NCBI GenBank assembly: GCA_012845835.1
Contig: JABAKD010000007.1
Coordinates: 7,962,566 to 8,026,565 of the forward strand
Source of the DNA: Undaria pinnatifida
Taxonomy: Eukaryota; Sar; Phaeophyceae; Laminariales; Alariaceae
Direction: 5' to 3'
DNA: 64,000 bases
The notes below the pieces were generated by a model. That model had not been told where the DNA came from and did no database searches. It saw only the letters and a list, made by a program, of their open reading frames with translations. How positions within the stretch are numbered: position 1 is the stretch's first letter; each line of letters starts with the position of its first letter. Position numbers and translations under genes: made by a program. Shown here in pieces: positions 58,520 to 64,000 of the stretch.

Positions 58520-60160
58520 AATTAATATACACTCCAGCTGTGAGATCGAAGATTTTGTCGAAACTCATCTTTGCAAGCTGCGTGTGATACTCCGATCGCG
58601 CGTATTACGGGTTGTGTGTCCTCATTAAGGATATAGGTCGGCGACTCCCCTTGCAACTACAGTGTAGCTATCAGGGTCAACAGGGTGATGTTAGGCAGTC
58701 TGTGCGCGGAAACTATAAAACCCTTTTCTGGGGGGGACAAAATCTGACAGCTAGCTGTGGAAGGAAATGCATCAGTTTATCAAGTGAATCCTGGAAGTCG
58801 AATAACCGGTGAGGGGAGGGCGGAGTTTTTAAGGACGTGGGGGCCTGATTTTGATCAAAAGGGGGGCGGGAGGGGGGGAGGGGGGGGAGGGGACGGGTGG
58901 GGCAGGTCAATTTGTGCGTGGAAACTATAAATATTTCTTGTGGGGGAGGGGGAAGAATGTGGCGGGGGGGGGGCGGGGGCGGGGGGGGAGGGCTTTAGGT
59001 CGCATAGATGTAGAGGTTTGCTATACGCGTGGTGCTAGGTCTAGGCGATGGTGCGGGTGGTGGGTAGAAGGAGGGGGCGTTGGGGACGGGGGTGGGGGTG
59101 GGTGGGAATTGCAGCAGCGGCATGGACGGCTCTGAAACGATAACGAGGCGATATCCAGGGCGTGGAAGTATTTTTTTTTACTCTGGCGGATTTCGATAGT
59201 AGGTGGGGCGCTTAAGCAAGAAGAAGCGAGGAAAAAAACAACAACTAATCAATGGTTGTCATCACGCATATCACGAATCAGTAACACATCATAACATTCC
59301 GAATCTCAATCTTGGGGCAACATTCCTGCGTGGATATGACACTTGGTCAGTTACACACATAGTATTAATAGTATCATACCGCTACAAAGATATTTTGTTG
59401 CCAAATACTGGTACAATACAGAACGGAGCACATACATGTCTTCGTTCGAGGATCAAGGAGGGCCAAGCGCGCGTTTTGCGACGATGTCGGGATCCTCGAG
59501 CGTACACGCTGCTGTACGCTTTTTTCGGGTGACCGAGGCAGAGCTTGTTCTTATTTGGGAAAAGGTATGCGTTGTAAACTATTATTAACTTCAGTATAAC
59601 ATATCCGGATTTCTTAACGCAGCTGTTTATTTGTATTTTTCCGACTTTATGTTGCCGTCAGTCGCCGTTTCCGCTGCAACAGCACATTTCAATAATACCA
59701 TTCATGCTATATTCCTATAAATTCCAGACCACCTTTAGTATTATTACTCTGTTTTTTGCTATAAATATATAGATCTATATGATCGTCATTTTTTTTCGAG
59801 GTAGAGTTTCTTTCCGTCTCGGCCTCAGTATGCGATTCTCGGATTTGGATTTCTCGGTCAAATAGCTTCGTTCGAGCGCCGTCTTCGGGGGGCAGCTCAA
59901 ACGGCCCTCGCCCTGCCGTATGCGTTCCGCACCTGGCCGGGATCGGGCACGTGGGCTGAGCGAGACAAGCGAGAAGTAAGTGTGCAATTTTTTTATTTTG
60001 GGCGGTATACGCGCCCGAGCTATTCTTGGATCTTGTCATATGCAGAGCTTGAACCAAAAAACCATACGGGAAAGCATTCATCTCCAAGTTGGCATCACTT
60101 CCAAATTGGCTTCTTATTTCGTCCCCACCACACTTTTTTCATGGTTACACCTCGAAGCCT
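58520..60160 (+). repeat. Family A + E composite repeat, copy 6
   Basis: Family A head at about 58,530, G tracts at 58,860-58,990 and 59,065-59,105, then the E module at 59,790-60,160 with GCTTCGTTCGAGCGCCGTCT. Same order and orientation as copies 5 and 7. An unrelated ~500-bp stretch (59,225-59,780) lies between the modules. Confidence 0.75.
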
Positions 60161-60609
60161 TTGGCCTTTTGTCGTACGGCTGCTGTGTCGTTGCTTTTCG
60201 ATGCCGGCTTTCACGGTTATACACCTTTGTTCGAGCGTTCGTTGTCTTCGAGGGGGGCCGTTTCCTACCCAACGACATAATTACACCCAGTGCCCGTGTT
60301 GATTATTCGGCCTAGAAAGATACAACTTATTATTTTATGGTCACAGACGGTGAGACAAAGTAAACCAAACAATCGCAATTAATCAAGGTGTAAAGCGAGT
60401 GAAATGATAGCGTACCGGGTACGACAACACAACAAAACAGGCCAGACCATGAAAAAAATGGGAAATAAACACCACGAATGGAGTGGTCCCGTTTAAAAAA
60501 CGCGGTAGTACGAGAAACAATGTTTTGTCAGTCTTTTTCGTCGCCGCTCCAAAGAGTCATTCCGTATACTGTATATTTGTCCACGATCAACGATCCATCT
60601 TTCAGGACC

Positions 60610-60656
60610 GCATAATTAATATCAATTTGGAACCGTGGGTTCGAGTCCCACAGAGT
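60610..60656 (+). other. tRNA T-arm-like sequence (B box)
   Basis: CCGTGGGTTCGAGTCCCACA forms a perfect T-stem/loop with a B-box consensus. No D-arm or matching acceptor stem is visible upstream, so a tRNA fragment or SINE remnant is more likely than a gene. Confidence 0.4.
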
Positions 60657-61009
60657 CTTTTTTTCGGGGGGGGAGGAGCCGACTTTTATTCTCGAATGCT
60701 GTATTAATATCAACATATTAGATAACTAGTGATACATACTCTGTATTCGTACTCCTCCCGATACCAAAGCGGGAGAATAAACAAAATAAACCACCTACCA
60801 TACATATGATAGAGCAGTATAGGGGAAACTACAGTAATAAATGTATAAAATAGATATGTTAGATCTAGCTCAAAATTCCCCACCTAAGGTAAAGATACCA
60901 ACAGTAGCCATTATAGTGGAGAAAAACAAAACATATACCAGGTATATATTAAAATAATAAAATAATAAATAAGACCCCTCCTAATAAAAAACTCACCGAT
61001 ATAGTATTA

Positions 61010-61715
61010 TAAAAAATGAAAATACACTCCAGCTGTGAGATCGAAGATTTCGTCGAAACTCATCTTTGCAAGCTGTGTGTGATACTCCGATCGCGCGTAT
61101 TACGAGTTGTGTGTCCTCATTGAGGATATAGGTCGGCGACTCCCCTTACAACTACAGTGTAGCTATCAGGGTCAACAGGGTGATTTTAGTCAGTCTGTGC
61201 GCGGAAAATATAAAACCCGTTTTTGAGGGGGACAAAATCTGACAGCTGTGGAGGAAAATGTATCCATATTACCAGTACCAACAACGCAGATGGCAAATAT
61301 GAGTATTGACCCGTCGAACACACGGCTGACGTCTGTAATATATATATATGTATTATAAAATACCGCACACTAATTCCAAGTATTTTTTCCCCACCAACGA
61401 AACGTGGAATTCGTTTAAAGGTAGGCGTGATTATCAAGGTATTAGTGTTTCGAACGCTTTGTTGTGTGGTTGCAAGAATTGCGCTGGCTACTGACTGTTG
61501 TTGTTGCAGGTCAATCCATTCAGCACCTCGACGTGAACGCGGATGGAGGCTGAGCGAGACAATCGAGAAGCGCGCAAAAAATTGTATTTTGAACGGTACT
61601 CTGCAGTTGTTCTTCGGATCTTGATGTATGGAGAGGTTGATAAAAAAAAAACTTGGCAAGATATTATTTCCAAATTGACGTCATATTTTGTCTCAAAACA
61701 AATAGTAATATTTAC
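61010..61715 (+). repeat. Family A + E composite repeat, copy 7 (short spacer)
   Basis: Family A head at about 61,020, truncated near 61,265 before any G tract. A partial E module follows (61,520-61,715: CTCGACGTGAACGCGGATGG, GAGCGAGACAATCGAGAAGC). This is the most compact copy. Confidence 0.65.
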
Positions 61716-61774
61716 TATTAAAAAAATCCCCATGGTACAGCGGTAGATATCATAGTAGTGCATTTGTTTATTGA

Positions 61775-63255
61775 ATTTCGGTAGGTACACGTACATGCAT
61801 ACATGGATACGGACGTGGCAAGCGCATGCATGACTAAAACGAGGAGGAGGTAGCAGTGGTTACGACTACTGCCTCAGAAAAAGCCACACAATAGCATTTA
61901 AAAAAAATGCGAGTAGCTGCGTCCCCGCGGCCTCGAGGGTGGTATTATACTAGTTCGGGCAAATCGACATGGTTTGTACTCTCGTGCAAGTAATATAGGT
62001 GCGTACGACTAAGACCATACACAGCGATGCTCTATTTCACACAACAGCATGCTTTTCGTCTGTGACATATGTGATGGCATCGGGGGAAGGCGTACCAAAA
62101 AACAGGGAATACATTTTCGACACAAAAAACAAAAAAAAAATGTTCCTCCTGCTAAGCTGCGCCACGCAAAGGTCGTAGTAAGGAAGAAACCAGTGAGTGG
62201 CATGCATTTGTCCCGGTATCGCATCGTTTGGTGTTTTTTTCCTCCGAGAAAACTCTTTGGAGAAATATAGGCGGTGTGCTTTGTTGTTGCTGAGGTCCCT
62301 GACTCCGTTGTTGTGGTAATTTGCCGGTCAAGTGCAAGCAGTCGTGTTGGTACGTAACTGACAAATATGTTTGTGTTGCTTTTTACTTGACGTGCTCCCT
62401 ATTGCAGCTGATGGCTGATTGATCATCTCGTCCAGTGAGTTTTTCTTTTTTTTTGGGGCACAGTTCTACTTTCCAGCTTCTGGACATAAAAGCCGTGACC
62501 ACAGGTGTCGTTCCTTCTCCCCCCCCGGTTACTGCCTTCATTTTTTTTGCGCTTAGGTTTCAGCACCCACTGATCGTCGATTTTTTATCCAGTGTTGCTA
62601 ACTCACGCTCTCGCGCTTTCCGCAATCAATTACCAGGTGCTGGACAAGAGAAAGTCCCACGAAAATTATACGAGTACCCACTCGGGGGGATTCGAACTCA
62701 CGAAATTGACCTGTACCAGGCTCGAGAATAACCTGATACGCCACCGGGGCAGTGAGTGATATAGAGCCGGTCGCCCCGGTGGTCTAGTGGGGTTACACTT
62801 TTAATACTAGCATCGTTGGTCCTTGAGTTGAACACCACCGCGAAAACCACCGCGTTGTGAGCTTTGTTGGCTTTATTTATTTGCAGAAATAAATGGGATA
62901 AAAAGGATCAACTATCTGCTGAAAACGCCTAGCAGCGTGGGTAGGTGCAATTCGACGCGGATCGACGAGGGAAGAAAATGTTGAATTCTTCTCGCGATAA
63001 GAATTAGGGCAGGTACCGTAGTGGTGAGGGGGAAGGGGGGGCCGCTATATGACCCCGGATCTGAGTTATAATACTGGGATGGCAAAAGTATTGCGAGCAT
63101 AAAAATAAATGGGTCGGAAAAATAATGTAAGTGAATTGTATTGCTGCTGCTGTAATTATTCGATACCCAACCAAGTTGCACCGATCGACTCGATCTGTAC
63201 CGACTGCTGTATATTAGACTATGCAATTTGTCCATGTGCAACTTCTCAAATCACA
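61775..63255 (+). repeat. Repeat with two head-to-head tRNA-like modules
   Basis: About 1.4 kb, inverted copy at 26,845-28,050. On the minus strand (about 62,760-62,680), TGGCGTATCAGG (A box) and GAGTTCGAATCCC (B box) form a tRNA-like module. On the plus strand from about 62,770, TGGTCTAGTGG (perfect A box) is followed by a degenerate B box (GAGTTGAACACC). The rest has no coding signal. A tRNA-derived SINE or composite is likely. Confidence 0.7.
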
Positions 63256-63484
63256 GGCCAGCATGAGATGAGAGTCGTCGAACTTGCTGAACTTCTTAGT
63301 CAGTGGGGGTTTCCTCTATCCACGAACGCCGGCCGATCGATCGAAGGTTGGGTTACACTGTGCGGGGTGGTATCGAGGCAGGGGGTCAAAAGAAATGTCG
63401 GCGTACCGCGGGGTTGGGGTATACGCATAAAAATTCAGCAGTAGGGCGAGTTGCCCCATTTTTTCCTTGTTGAAAATACTTTGA

Positions 63485-63990
63485 AGGATTTCTGAACCGG
63501 GGTTGGACGCTGTTCTGTGGTGCTGGCGTTGTATACGAACATCAACTAGCGAAGGCTTCCACACCGTGCGATGTGGTGTTGACCCCGGAGAAGTCGGTTT
63601 TCGTCCCCGGTTTGTTGGAGTTGACGGGGTAGGGAAGGATTTCTGAAACGGCGGTGGAGCCCTATCCTAATCGGGTGCGTCGGAACGCCCCGCGCCCGTT
63701 TGCTGGTCTATCTCCTCCCCGGGGGTCCCTGGCTCTACGAGCTGCACAGCCCCTCAACGATAAGCCAACATGAATAATAGGTGATTGTCGCACCATCGTG
63801 CGGGGCTGTGTCGACCCGCGGGAGAAATCGGTTATCGTCCTCGGCTTGTTGTCAGGATTTCTGAAACGGGCACAGGACTCCATATCCTCCCGTGGTGGCG
63901 TTGCCCTTGTGTCCGAGCCCCAACCAATTAGCGGTAAACGAATATCGTTTGGGTTCCACGTCGTGCGCAGTGGTGGTGTCGACACGGGAG
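63485..63990. repeat. Diverged tandem repeat at the window's right edge
   Basis: GGATTTCTGAA starts a unit at 63,485, 63,639 and 63,855. Each is followed by CGTGCG...GTGGTGT(T/C)GAC(C/A)C and GAGAA(G/A)TCGGTT(T/A)TCGTCC plus GGCTTGTTG-type sequence. The third unit is cut by the window end. Minus-strand frames repeat a Asn-Pro-Asp-Asn-Lys-Pro-like segment; no protein recognised. Confidence 0.6.
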
Positions 63991-64000
63991 GTCATCATTA

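Overview
The window looks like repeat-rich, intron-rich nuclear DNA of a eukaryote. Canonical GTRAG/CAG spliceosomal junctions, a tubulin-modifying enzyme, LINE and Copia remains, tRNA-derived repeats and long G/C homopolymer runs all point that way. The enzyme implies a lineage with axonemes or other modified microtubules. The style fits a stramenopile such as a brown alga, but no rRNA or lineage marker is present, so this is only a guess.

One host gene can be read with confidence. On the minus strand, from about 55,606 down to 39,568, ten exons encode a tubulin tyrosine ligase-like (TTLL) protein, probably a polyglutamylase, of about 1,557 residues. The reading phases agree at eight of the nine junctions. 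The TTL domain is spread over exons 1-9, and a long low-complexity C-terminal tail follows.

The most unusual feature is inside this gene. At least six of its nine introns carry decayed copies of the neighbouring exon-intron boundary: donor boundaries are repeated downstream, acceptor boundaries upstream. They look like tandem duplications across splice sites, in one case three copies in a row, and with ages from recent (about 92% identity) to nearly gone.

Layout: 1-3,100 has no recognisable gene. 3,120-4,660 is an AAGCTTCC palindromic array between two diverged copies of a flank. 7,165-8,450, 19,505-20,870, 21,890-22,810, 25,135-25,445, 28,780-30,005, 58,520-60,160 and 61,010-61,715 hold a G-tract-rich dispersed repeat family. 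9,370-10,922 is a LINE 3' portion, repeated inverted at 50,736-51,776 inside TTLL intron 3. 14,940-17,060 and 22,860-23,545 hold palindromic ACCACCGGTGGT repeats and a CCATGG satellite. 25,492-26,446 is a small hAT-type element with an 8-bp target duplication. 26,845-28,050 and 61,775-63,255 are an inverted pair of a repeat with two head-to-head tRNA-like modules. 31,690-36,790 is an old broken Ty1/Copia element. The TTLL gene occupies 39.6-55.6 kb, and the remainder is repeat or unassigned.

All calls were made by eye. No database search, alignment program or transcript data was used, and identity values come from hand comparison over the stated stretch.
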